Position numbers and translations under genes: made by a program. This document shows positions 36,429 through 44,846 of a stretch of DNA of 64,000 bases, piece after piece. The stretch comes from Flavivirga algicola (GTDB lineage Bacteria; Bacteroidota; Bacteroidia; Flavobacteriales; Flavobacteriaceae), in contig NZ_JABBHF010000017.1 in assembly GCF_012910715.1 (NCBI RefSeq), forward strand, positions 22,691 to 86,690, in the 5' to 3' direction. Positions within the stretch are counted from its first letter, which is position 1; each line of letters begins with the position of its first letter. A model generated the notes under the pieces. It was not told the origin of the DNA. It did not search any database and saw only the letters and a program-made list of their open reading frames with translations.

Positions 36429-36659
36429 ATGAATTTAATATCTAAAGATGAAAATATAAAAAACTCAATAGTGTATATTGGATATGTTATCTTAAAAGAG
36501 TTAAGCTTAAGAAAAGAAGGAAAAATGTCTATTTATGATATTGCAGGTTTATTAAAAAAAGAAAACTTATTGAATGGTGAACAATTAAATTATTCTTTAA
36601 TGTTTCTTTACGCAACAGATATTGTTGATTTTCAAGAACCATATATCTATGTGAAATGA
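36429..36659 (+). CDS. ABC-three-component system middle component
   Basis: 76 residues, winged-helix-like: KNSIVYIGYVILKELSL, MSIYDIAGLLKKENL, LMFLYATDIVDFQEPYIYVK. One base after the SMEK gene and overlapping the ATPase gene by four bases (ATGA), so all three are translationally coupled. Size, fold pattern and position match middle components of this class. It probably bridges effector and ATPase. Confidence 0.75.
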   Translation: MNLISKDENIKNSIVYIGYVILKELSLRKEGKMSIYDIAGLLKKENLLNGEQLNYSLMFLYATDIVDFQEPYIYVK

Positions 36660-38389
36660 TAAGATTAAAAAAACTATATACTTATCCAGAAATCACGAAA
36701 CCCATTGAATTCAAGGAAGGTTTGAACTTCATTTTGGGAGAAAAGGATACATCTTCAAATAAAACTAATGGAGTAGGTAAGTCCATGTCCATTGAATTTC
36801 TGAACTTTTGTTTATTACGAAGTCAAGTAGGTAGTCGTGTTTTAAAAATACCAAAAACTATTCTTAACCCTGAAACACAAATTTGTTTAGATCTTGTGAT
36901 AAATAACAAGGAATTAACGATTATTAGAACACCAAAAAATCATGATAACCCAGAAATAATTTTTTATGATAATAGAGTAACTTTTGATAATTTAAATAAT
37001 GCTTTGCACTATTTAAATGATTTATATTATACTAACAAATCAAATATTAATCTCAACCCTTCATTTAGAGAATTAATTAACCCTTCAATAAGGGACGAAA
37101 GATCTGAATTCAAAGATATTGTAAGTTATTTTGACACAAAAACTCGTGTTCCGTCTGATTATACTCCTACTTTATACATGTTAGATTTTGACATTGCTTC
37201 ATATAGATTAGCAAAATCGACAATAAAGGAAATTGATAAATTAACTGGAATTATTAGTGATTTAAAAAAGAGTTTAACTCGTAATAATATGACAAGTTTA
37301 ACCGACGTCAGAGCAGAGGTAAATTCTTTGGATGGAGAATTAGAAAAATTAGAGCGTGAATTAGAAGAGCTAAAAACATATGAATCTTTTGAAACGATAG
37401 AAGATGAGTTAGTGGATATAAATTTAGCACTAAACGAAATGAGGTCACAGCAATCATACCTTAAGTTTAGTATTCAGAAGATTCGATCACTTCCTGAAAT
37501 TCAAAAGATTGATGAGACTGATGTATTATTTATATATGAACAATTTAAAGAAGGTTTAGGTGGCCAATTAAAGAAGTCTTTTGATCAAGTAAACCAATTT
37601 AAAGAAAAAATAGAAAATTTTCAAAACCATATTGTAAATGAAAAACTAAAAACATTAATAGCAGAACATAAAAAAATAAATAAAAAAATAAAGACTTTAG
37701 ATGACGAAAGGTCAAGAATAATGCAGGTTTTTGATAAACAAGGAATATTTAAAAACTTGAAACAAAGTCTATCTATTTATCATCAAAGGAGTGAAGAGTC
37801 TAGTGTAATTCGAGCACAATTAAAAAGCTATGATTCAAATAACAAGCAAAAAAATGCTTTAAAATCTAATAAGTCCACTTTTGTCACAAGAATTGATGAA
37901 TCGATAGTTTCTAATGAAGAAAAGATTAGAAGCTTTAATAGTACCATTTCCGACATACATGAGTATATAATGGGAAATAGAGGTTGTGCTTTTGATATCC
38001 TTACCATAAATAGAGATTCATATAAGGATATTGTCAAATTTAATATGTCAATAGATTATGGTGGAAGTCATAGTGTGGAGAGAGCAAAAGTTTTTATTTA
38101 TGACATGTCTCTATTATTAAACGAGTATACTAAAATCAAACACCCTGGTTTTTTAGTTCATGATAACATATTTGATGTCGACCAAGATACATTATTGAGG
38201 AGTTTAAATTTTTTATATTCAATTGAAAACCCTGATTCTTTTCAATACATTTTAACATTAAATAGTGATAAATTAGACGATAAAGAATCAATAGAGTTTC
38301 TAGATTTTGATATACATGATTATGCTAGAGCTATATTTACTAAATCTAATCGCTTTATTATTGGTGACAAATATTCCGAATTGAATTAA
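36656..38389 (+). CDS. DUF2326 SMC-like ATPase of an ABC-three-component system
   Basis: 577 residues. Start MIRLKKLYTYPEITKPIEFK, FILGEKDTSSNKTNGVGKSM with the Walker A Lys at 42, long coiled coils at about 180-270 and 310-430, and a C-terminal ATPase half ending HPGFLVHDNIFD (Walker B/D-loop region) and QYILTLNSDKLD. This is the DUF2326 layout. It should load on or sense DNA and license the SMEK effector. Last gene of the operon and of the element, 278 bases before attR. Confidence 0.8.
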   Translation: MIRLKKLYTYPEITKPIEFKEGLNFILGEKDTSSNKTNGVGKSMSIEFLNFCLLRSQVGSRVLKIPKTILNPETQICLDLVINNKELTIIRTPKNHDNPEIIFYDNRVTFDNLNNALHYLNDLYYTNKSNINLNPSFRELINPSIRDERSEFKDIVSYFDTKTRVPSDYTPTLYMLDFDIASYRLAKSTIKEIDKLTGIISDLKKSLTRNNMTSLTDVRAEVNSLDGELEKLERELEELKTYESFETIEDELVDINLALNEMRSQQSYLKFSIQKIRSLPEIQKIDETDVLFIYEQFKEGLGGQLKKSFDQVNQFKEKIENFQNHIVNEKLKTLIAEHKKINKKIKTLDDERSRIMQVFDKQGIFKNLKQSLSIYHQRSEESSVIRAQLKSYDSNNKQKNALKSNKSTFVTRIDESIVSNEEKIRSFNSTISDIHEYIMGNRGCAFDILTINRDSYKDIVKFNMSIDYGGSHSVERAKVFIYDMSLLLNEYTKIKHPGFLVHDNIFDVDQDTLLRSLNFLYSIENPDSFQYILTLNSDKLDDKESIEFLDFDIHDYARAIFTKSNRFIIGDKYSELN

Positions 38390-38666
38390 TCATTTTATAT
38401 AATATAGAATTATAGTTATCATTTTTTTATAAATAGAGTGATAAGTACTAAACATTACAATTCCACCGGCGTGTCATCTGTGTAATAATTTAACTTATGC
38501 TGAGTAAAGTTCATTATTATTTATGTAATTTGTATCTTTATATTAACAAAGACAAATAATTTTTGTTTTTAAATTGTTCTTTTTGACTTTAGTGTACAGT
38601 TCGGTGAATCGCACTGAATTTACATGTTTAAAGCGCTGATAAACAGTAGTTTGAAAATCTTAAGTT

Positions 38667-38683
38667 AATCCTGTCATCCCGAC
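38667..38683 (+). repeat. Right attachment site (attR)
   Basis: 17-base AATCCTGTCATCCCGAC identical to the tRNA-Pro 3' end copy at 22399-22415. The bases before it are unrelated to a tRNA, so it marks the right end of the element. A second decayed integrase begins 226 bases beyond, meaning this copy was also the left end of an older element. Confidence 0.88.
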
Positions 38684-38726
38684 TGATAGGATATTAAAAG
38701 AAAACTTTTAATATGTAAATTAATGA

Positions 38727-38760
38727 AAACCAGTAAAATAAAATTTTACTGGTTTTTTTT
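38727..38760 (+). terminator. Original terminator of tRNA-Pro
   Basis: AAACCAGTAAAAT pairs with ATTTTACTGGTTT around a three-base loop, followed by a run of Ts. It lies 44 bases after attR, where the tRNA gene would read through before the element arrived, or belongs to the older element's left end. Confidence 0.75.
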
Positions 38761-38908
38761 GTTTCCATTTGGGAGCATATTCATTAGTGTCCTATTTCGT
38801 GTCCTGTTTTTAGAAAATAAATTTCTAAATTTAGTGTTCGCTCAGTATTTGACTTTTGTGAGCGATTTGGCTTTCGTTTAACTGATTTATCAATTTAAAA
38901 CGAAAGTA

Positions 38909-39734
38909 ATGACTACTACACACACATTCAATGTCCATTTTTGGTTGAAAAAGAGCTCAATCAAAAGTGATGGAAGGATTCCTATTTATGCAAGTATTTG
39001 GATAGACAGTATCCCTGTTGATTTAAGCACAAAAGAGGCAATTTTTGAGGAACACTGGAATTCTGAAGCAAAACGGGTAAAATCACGAATAAAAGCTGTA
39101 AAACTTCGTTATTTAGGAAAAGACAAGGCTGTTTTGACATTCAAAAATCTTTTGGATTATCATAAAGATAACGAATTGGGAAAATTAGCTCCAGGAACTA
39201 CAAAGAATTATAGTTCAACAGAGAAATACCTTGACCGATTTATCAAAAAGCAATTCAACTCAACCGATATACATTTAACCCAAATCAATTATTCTTTTGT
39301 TGTCAAATTTGAAAATTACCTCAGAACCTGCCCTCCATTAAAAAAATCACAACCCTTAAAAAATAATGGGATAATGAAACATCTTGAACGTATGCAAAAG
39401 CATACTATTTTGGCTTTTAAACATGGTTGGATTAAGATTAACCCTTTTGCTCTGTATGAACTAAAGTTTGAAGAGTTTGATTACCCATTTTTAGAGCAGT
39501 GCGAAATTGATACAATGTACAATCTTTCCATAACACAAACGGGTATGTGTTTGATAAGGGACATATCAAAAATCAAAGACACCTGTAAGGTTACCGTTAT
39601 TAGATAAAGCTAAGGAGATTTTGGAGAAATATGCTGATTATCCTTGTGCTGAAAATAACCTTGACCAACGCCTTCAAAAAAATAAGCTCAAAAAAACTGT
39701 TTATGATACTATCAGCGGATTAACTACCACTTAA
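38909..39734 (+). pseudogene. Decayed tyrosine integrase of a second element
   Basis: Start HTFNVHFWLKKSSIKSDGRI and the core-binding domain up to EEFDYPFLEQCEIDTMYNLS are intact and related to the integrase at 22629. After MCLIRD the sequence jumps to SKIKDTCKVTV, missing the TGLS region. It then shifts +1 at about 39594, continuing PLLDKAKEILEKYADYPCAE in the other frame until TAA at 39732. The catalytic H-x-x-R-H-Y part is gone. Remnant of an older element in tandem at the same tRNA. Confidence 0.8.
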
Positions 39735-40383
39735 CATAAACAGTAAAGCAAACCCGGCAGTGATATCTATTGTAAACAAACCCCAATATGAGTCGGCATA
39801 CTCACCAATAATTGCAACGGTAATCCATACCGTTATCAAACAAATGAGCATACGCAATCAAGAGCCTTCATTTATACTTATGGAGGAAGCTCCTACCATC
39901 CGTTTATTGAATATGCACCGTGTACTGGTAACACTAAGAAGCTATGATATAGCAACGGTCTATGTGATGCAAGATAAGATACAGAACGATATGCTCTATG
40001 GTGAAAAGGCTAGCAAGGCCATCCTTAGTAATTTGTCATATCAATTTTTTGGAAAGGTAAACGATCCCGACACCGCAAAATATTATGAGCGGTTCTTTGA
40101 AATCATCAAAAATCCAACGAGAAGTATAAGTAAAGGAACGTGGTTTTCATTGGAAGCACGAGTTACCAAAGGCGAACGGGAAGTGCCTAAACGGAGGGCG
40201 GAAATCTTTTTTAAATTGAAACAAGGTGAGTTTGTGGTCTTTGCTGATGGTAAGGATAAAAAGGTACGATTTAAACGCCCAGAAATACAAAGAGAATTGC
40301 CATCCCCAGTAGTTATGACGGCCCAAGATCTAGAAGCAAACTTTGTTAAAATCCATGATGAAATAAGATCGATATTTAAGTAA
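39721..40383 (+). pseudogene. C-terminal fragment of a TraG/VirD4-type coupling protein
   Basis: The frame opens directly after an in-frame stop at 39721 with no credible start (GTG at 39760 is internal: NPAVISIVNKPQYESAYSP). FILMEEAPTIRLLNMHRVLV is the Walker B region of a conjugative coupling ATPase; LSYQFFGKVNDPDTAKYYER and KLKQGEFVVFADGKDKKVRF follow. About 215 residues of the expected 600 or more remain, without Walker A. Debris of a conjugative element, fused by deletion to the integrase remnant. Confidence 0.82.
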
Positions 40384-40456
40384 ATGAAATGCTTGTCACT
40401 CATTAAAAAAGTGTATCTTAAAGTCGATTAATTTCATGGAAATATGTTTTATAATA

Positions 40457-41207
40457 ATGCGAAATGCGACATATATTGGTAAAGGTGTAGGCAAAAAATT
40501 GATGCAAGATATTGATAATGCAACACGTTCTGTAAAGATTATATCACCTTTTCTAGCGCCTTTCCTTATCAAAAAATTGATTAACTTACATAATAGAGAC
40601 ATTTATGTAGAATTGATTACCACAGATGATATAGAAGACTATCAAAGGGATAAGGAAAAGAACATTCACAAACTGATCATTCAACAAAAGCATACCAATG
40701 AAAAAGCACGTTTAACCAGAAAACGAATGAAAACAGCAAGGCTTATTGTCTTTCTATTAGTCTTTTTATTAGCTGGGTTTATCGTTTGGCATATTTACAA
40801 TGCAAAGGAGGTTCAAACCATTCGACATATAACTTTAATAATGAGTATAGGTGTTTTGATAGGTTGGTTCTTATCTGTTAAAATTAAAAATAAACGAATA
40901 TTCACTTATTCCTATAAGCAATTGTTCCCTTTTAAGGTCTTTTTTTCGCCTAAAAGCTATTATGATAGCTATACTTATTTTCATAGTAAAATGTATATCA
41001 TCAATGATTAGGATTGCTTATTTGGGGTCTTTGAACTTTACCAGAAACGGGACGCAAAACAACTATGAAACTAGAATTAGGACTACAGATGGAGAAGCGG
41101 TTAAAAAAATCGAGGAAGAGTTCAATACACTTTTTTATGATAATAATTATCCAGAAAGAAGCATACAACTTTGGGGACAACGTTTATATCATGAACCTAT
41201 TAACTAA
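40457..41207 (+). pseudogene. Phospholipase-D-like membrane protein, broken by one-base frameshift
   Basis: MRNATYIGKGVGKKLMQDID, then TRSVKIISPFLAPFLIKKL, is the PLD-like start. Two membrane helices lie around residues 100-150. An H-x-K motif follows in YFHSKMYIIND. There the frame stops (TAG at 41009). Removing one T at 41008/41009 continues RIAYLGSLNFTRNGTQNNYE, exactly the sequence that follows the HKD Asp in PLD-like proteins, and runs to a stop at 41207. An earlier start at 40436 is possible. A sequencing error cannot be excluded. Confidence 0.75.
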
Positions 41208-41233
41208 ATATAAAAGCTAATATTGTATTTGGT

Positions 41234-42529
41234 TTAACGCTCAAAAGCACTTCTAAACTGATAAAAGAAACGCTCTATTAAACGTAAATCTTCCGTAATA
41301 ATTTCGGCAGCGCCTCTCATTTCCTGTTTGAAGTCGATTTCTTTATTATAAGTGGTCATGAGTTTTTTTGGCAATGAAACATCAATAACGTACAGCCCTT
41401 CCTTATTGGGTAATAAGGAGATGTTTTTAACGGTCCCCTTGAGCATGCCAAATTCAGTTTCTGGATAGTTTTCTAATTTTATATTCACATGTTGTCCTTC
41501 TTTAATCTTTCCTGAATTTTGCGCAGGCGCTTTCAATTTGGCAATAAATGACGAACTTTTACTAGGGATAATGGTAAACACCAAATCACCTTGATTTACG
41601 GTTTGATTTTCGTTCCAGTAATTTAAAAAGGATACCTTACCATTTATATTTGATTGTAGTACGTATTGCTGCTCCCAATCCTTAAGTGCTTTTTTTAATT
41701 GGTTGAAAGACTGAATAACGTTCTTAAGCAAGGTCATGTCTTCTTTCACTTTATTTATTTCTGTACCTCTGGAGTTTTTATTGGCGTTACTTATGTTTTC
41801 TTTTATTTGAGATATGTAAGCTTCAAAACTTTGGTAATTGCGTTTGGTTCTGGCATAATCTAATTGTTTGTTTTCATAATCCTGCTCAGAAATGATTCCT
41901 TTTTTAAAGAGGGTTTCGTTGCGTTTTAAGTCTTTAGCCTTGAACTCTAATTCCGTTTTACTGATCGCTTTTTGAGATTCTAAGTTTTTCAACCGTCTTT
42001 TGAGTTCTGAAATAGAAATTTTATTAGCAATCGATTCGTTAGAAAAAGGTTGTAGCTCTTTATTAAGTTTATACTGAATATAACTATTTTCAAAAAGGGC
42101 GTATTGAGCATCTATATTGCCTAGAAATAAGACAGGCAGATTATCAAAAGGAAATTTGAACGATTTTGTGTCAATTTTTAAGGTGTCAATAATAGATTTT
42201 AATATAAAAACATCTTTATAACTAGCCGTGTTTTCTATAATTGCTAGTGGCTGGTTTATTGTTACTTCATCATAGTCATTAATTAGAATAATTTCCAGTT
42301 TCCCCGTTATTTTCGCATACTCTTTTTGAGGGGGGATTTCTGTTGTTATAAGAGCTTCAGAAGGAATAATGTCAGGGTATTTAATAAACCAGGAAATAAG
42401 CAGTAATAAAATAATTAAGACAAAGAACAGAGTGCTTCCCCAACGTATCATCCAATTGGGCACTTTGGTAAGTATGTCCTGTACCTCTTCGCTTCTTAAT
42501 TCTATATTATCTAAACTATTATCTGCCAT
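41234..42529 (-). CDS. HlyD-family membrane fusion protein of a peptide exporter
   Basis: 431 residues. Inner-membrane helix near residues 33-50 (TLFFVLIILLLLISWFI), then a periplasmic part with two lipoyl halves around a long coiled coil (residues about 160-280), and a beta-barrel domain (VFTIIPSKSSSFIAKLKAPA). It links the C39 ABC exporter to the outer membrane. Starts directly after the exporter stop (42530), so they form one transcription unit. Confidence 0.9.
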   Translation of the reverse strand: MADNSLDNIELRSEEVQDILTKVPNWMIRWGSTLFFVLIILLLLISWFIKYPDIIPSEALITTEIPPQKEYAKITGKLEIILINDYDEVTINQPLAIIENTASYKDVFILKSIIDTLKIDTKSFKFPFDNLPVLFLGNIDAQYALFENSYIQYKLNKELQPFSNESIANKISISELKRRLKNLESQKAISKTELEFKAKDLKRNETLFKKGIISEQDYENKQLDYARTKRNYQSFEAYISQIKENISNANKNSRGTEINKVKEDMTLLKNVIQSFNQLKKALKDWEQQYVLQSNINGKVSFLNYWNENQTVNQGDLVFTIIPSKSSSFIAKLKAPAQNSGKIKEGQHVNIKLENYPETEFGMLKGTVKNISLLPNKEGLYVIDVSLPKKLMTTYNKEIDFKQEMRGAAEIITEDLRLIERFFYQFRSAFER

Positions 42530-44713
42530 TTATTTCCCTAACTCCAATTGATTTTTAACTAAGTTGTAATACTGTCCTTTTTGCTTAACCAAGGTATTAT
42601 GGTTTCCAGCTTCTACAATAAGTCCTTTGTCTAAAACAACAATTTGATGTACATCTTTAACAGTACTTAGTCTATGAGCAATAACTACCACTGTTTTATG
42701 TTCGAAAAACGCATTTAGTTTCTCCATGATTACTTTTTCGTTATTGATATCTAAAGCACTTGTGGCTTCATCAAAAAATAAGAAATCAGGATTTTTATAT
42801 ACAGCTCTTGCTATTAAAAGACGTTGCTTTTGACCAGTGCTTAAACCGATTCCTTCCATTCCTATTTTTGTATTATAAGATAGCGGTAAACTTTCTATAA
42901 AATCTTTGATATTTGCTATATCAACAGCATGAGCCAACTTCTCTTTATCAATATAATCTTCTCCAACAGCTATGTTGTTAGCTATAGTATCACTAAAAAT
43001 ATACCCTTCTTGCATTACCACACCGCAGTAATCTCTCCAATGTTTATGAGACACATGTTTTAGGTCATGATGCCCTATTTTTATGTCTCCTTCATCAGGC
43101 TGATAAAACTTTAACAAAAGCTTCATGAGCGTTGTTTTTCCACTACCGCTGACACCAACAATGGCTGTTGTTTTGTTTGAAGGGATTTCCAAATTTAAAT
43201 GTTCTAATACCTTTTTATCGGCACCAGTATATTTAAAAGATACATTGTGCAAACTAAGGCTGCTATTTTTAGGGATATCACTTATGCTGTCACTGGAATT
43301 GTCTTCATCTTCTTTAGTGTGTATTTCAGATAAACGTTCTAACGAAATTTTAGCGTCTTGTACTTCTTTTATAAAGTTGATGAGTTGTGCAATAGGGGAG
43401 TTTAACTGCCCCACAATATAGCTTATGGCCAACATCATACCAAGGGTTATATTACCATCAATGACTAGTTTGGCTGCTAAAATGGTGATCAAAATATTTT
43501 TTAGTTCATTGATAAACCCAGAACCTACACTTTGGTATTGCTCTAATTTTAAACCATCAATAGAGACCTTAAAGAGTCTTGCCTGAATGTACTCCCAACT
43601 CCAGCGTTTTTGTTTTTCTGCATTATGAAGTTTTATTTCCTGCATGCCATTAATAAGTTCAATGACCTTGCTTTGTTCTTGACTCACTTCAGAAAACAGT
43701 TTATAATCTAAATCAGCACGTTTTTTTAGAAATATGAGTATCCAGAGAAAATACAGAATGCTTCCTAAACTGAAAATGCCGAAAATCTGTAAGTTGTAAA
43801 ATGCCAACACAAAACTGAATACTATTAGATTTACCACTGAAAACAACACATTTAAAGACGATGAAGTAAGCACTTGTTCAATTCGCTTATGGTCATTGAT
43901 ACGTTGTAATATATCCCCAGTCATTCGGGAATCAAAAAACGCTATAGGAAGGTTCATGAGTTTGATAAAAAAGTCTGAAACCAGAGATATATTAATACGT
44001 GTACTTAGATGTAAAAGAATCCAACTCCTTATAATTTCAATAGCTGTTTTTCCAATAAATAAGGCTAGTTGCGCAAAAAGGATCAAATAGATAAAATGAA
44101 TGTCTTGATTTTTTATACCAACATCTACAATACTTTGTGTTAGAAAAGGAAAGATAAGCTGTAAAATACTAGCGGCAATAAGGCCGATAACTAGTTGCCA
44201 AATGAATTTTTTATACTTTAAAACATATTTGGATAGAAAAGAAAACCCTAAACTTTTTTCTTTGTCCTCATAGTTTGAACTATAAAACTTAGGGGTGGTT
44301 TCTAGAAGTAATGCTACGCCTTCTTCTGTTTGGTCATTAGCATTATTGCCAATCCAGAACTTTAAAAATTCCTCTTTGGAATATTTAAGACGTCCATGTG
44401 CAGGATCTGAAACGCAAAACACTTCTTTTTCAATCTTGTACAGCACCACAAAATGTTTCTTGTTCCAGTGAACAATGCATGGTAAAGGCACTTCTAATAG
44501 TTTTTCTAAAGAAATTTTTATACCTATAGAACGAAAACCCAAACGTTCTGCGGCTTCACCTAACCCCATTAAACTACTCCCTAAACGTGTGGTTTCTGCC
44601 AGATTCCGCAGTTCCTGTAGAGGAATGGTTTTTTTATAATATTTAGCAATAATTTTTAGGCAGGTAGGACCACAATCTTTACTATCATATTGTTTGTAAT
44701 GCGGGAATTTCAT
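42530..44713 (-). CDS. C39-peptidase-containing ABC exporter (double-glycine peptide processing)
   Basis: 727 residues: N-terminal C39 cysteine peptidase (catalytic Cys in DSKDCGPTCLK near residue 14, His in WNKKHFVVLY, Asp in SDPAHG), a six-helix transmembrane domain (about 165-440), and an ABC ATPase with Walker A GVSGSGKTT, signature GLSTGQKQ and Walker B FLFFDEATSALD. Such exporters cut leaders after Gly-Gly and secrete the core peptide. The 45-residue Gly-Gly peptide at 60323 is a candidate substrate, though 16 kb away. Confidence 0.95.
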   Translation of the reverse strand: MKFPHYKQYDSKDCGPTCLKIIAKYYKKTIPLQELRNLAETTRLGSSLMGLGEAAERLGFRSIGIKISLEKLLEVPLPCIVHWNKKHFVVLYKIEKEVFCVSDPAHGRLKYSKEEFLKFWIGNNANDQTEEGVALLLETTPKFYSSNYEDKEKSLGFSFLSKYVLKYKKFIWQLVIGLIAASILQLIFPFLTQSIVDVGIKNQDIHFIYLILFAQLALFIGKTAIEIIRSWILLHLSTRINISLVSDFFIKLMNLPIAFFDSRMTGDILQRINDHKRIEQVLTSSSLNVLFSVVNLIVFSFVLAFYNLQIFGIFSLGSILYFLWILIFLKKRADLDYKLFSEVSQEQSKVIELINGMQEIKLHNAEKQKRWSWEYIQARLFKVSIDGLKLEQYQSVGSGFINELKNILITILAAKLVIDGNITLGMMLAISYIVGQLNSPIAQLINFIKEVQDAKISLERLSEIHTKEDEDNSSDSISDIPKNSSLSLHNVSFKYTGADKKVLEHLNLEIPSNKTTAIVGVSGSGKTTLMKLLLKFYQPDEGDIKIGHHDLKHVSHKHWRDYCGVVMQEGYIFSDTIANNIAVGEDYIDKEKLAHAVDIANIKDFIESLPLSYNTKIGMEGIGLSTGQKQRLLIARAVYKNPDFLFFDEATSALDINNEKVIMEKLNAFFEHKTVVVIAHRLSTVKDVHQIVVLDKGLIVEAGNHNTLVKQKGQYYNLVKNQLELGK

Positions 44714-44846
44714 CTTTAATAATAGCTACGAAAAGTCAAAAGTAAAGTTTTTCTTAAAAAAAAGAATCAGTAAACATATAAAATCATTAATTCAATTAAA
44801 AAGAGTGAAATACTTTTATTGCAAATTTGTAAACACTTTAAATGGA

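Larger units (their letters stand above)
22399..38683. mobile_element. 16.3 kb integrative element at tRNA-Pro carrying a sigma-dCas12f module and an ABC-3C operon
   Basis: Bounded by the direct repeat AATCCTGTCATCCCGAC at 22399-22415 (tRNA 3' end) and 38667-38683. Integrase just inside the left end, mobilization protein and oriT-like hairpin inside, cargo of regulators, unknown cassette-like genes and a defence-type operon. No own relaxase or transfer genes, so it is best described as a mobilizable genomic island. The tRNA is restored by the left repeat copy. Confidence 0.88.

Noticed and set aside
22629..38400. CRISPR array for the Cas12f-like protein
   Set aside because: No run of regularly spaced repeats was seen anywhere in the element, and no cas1/cas2; only single scaffold-plus-guide units.
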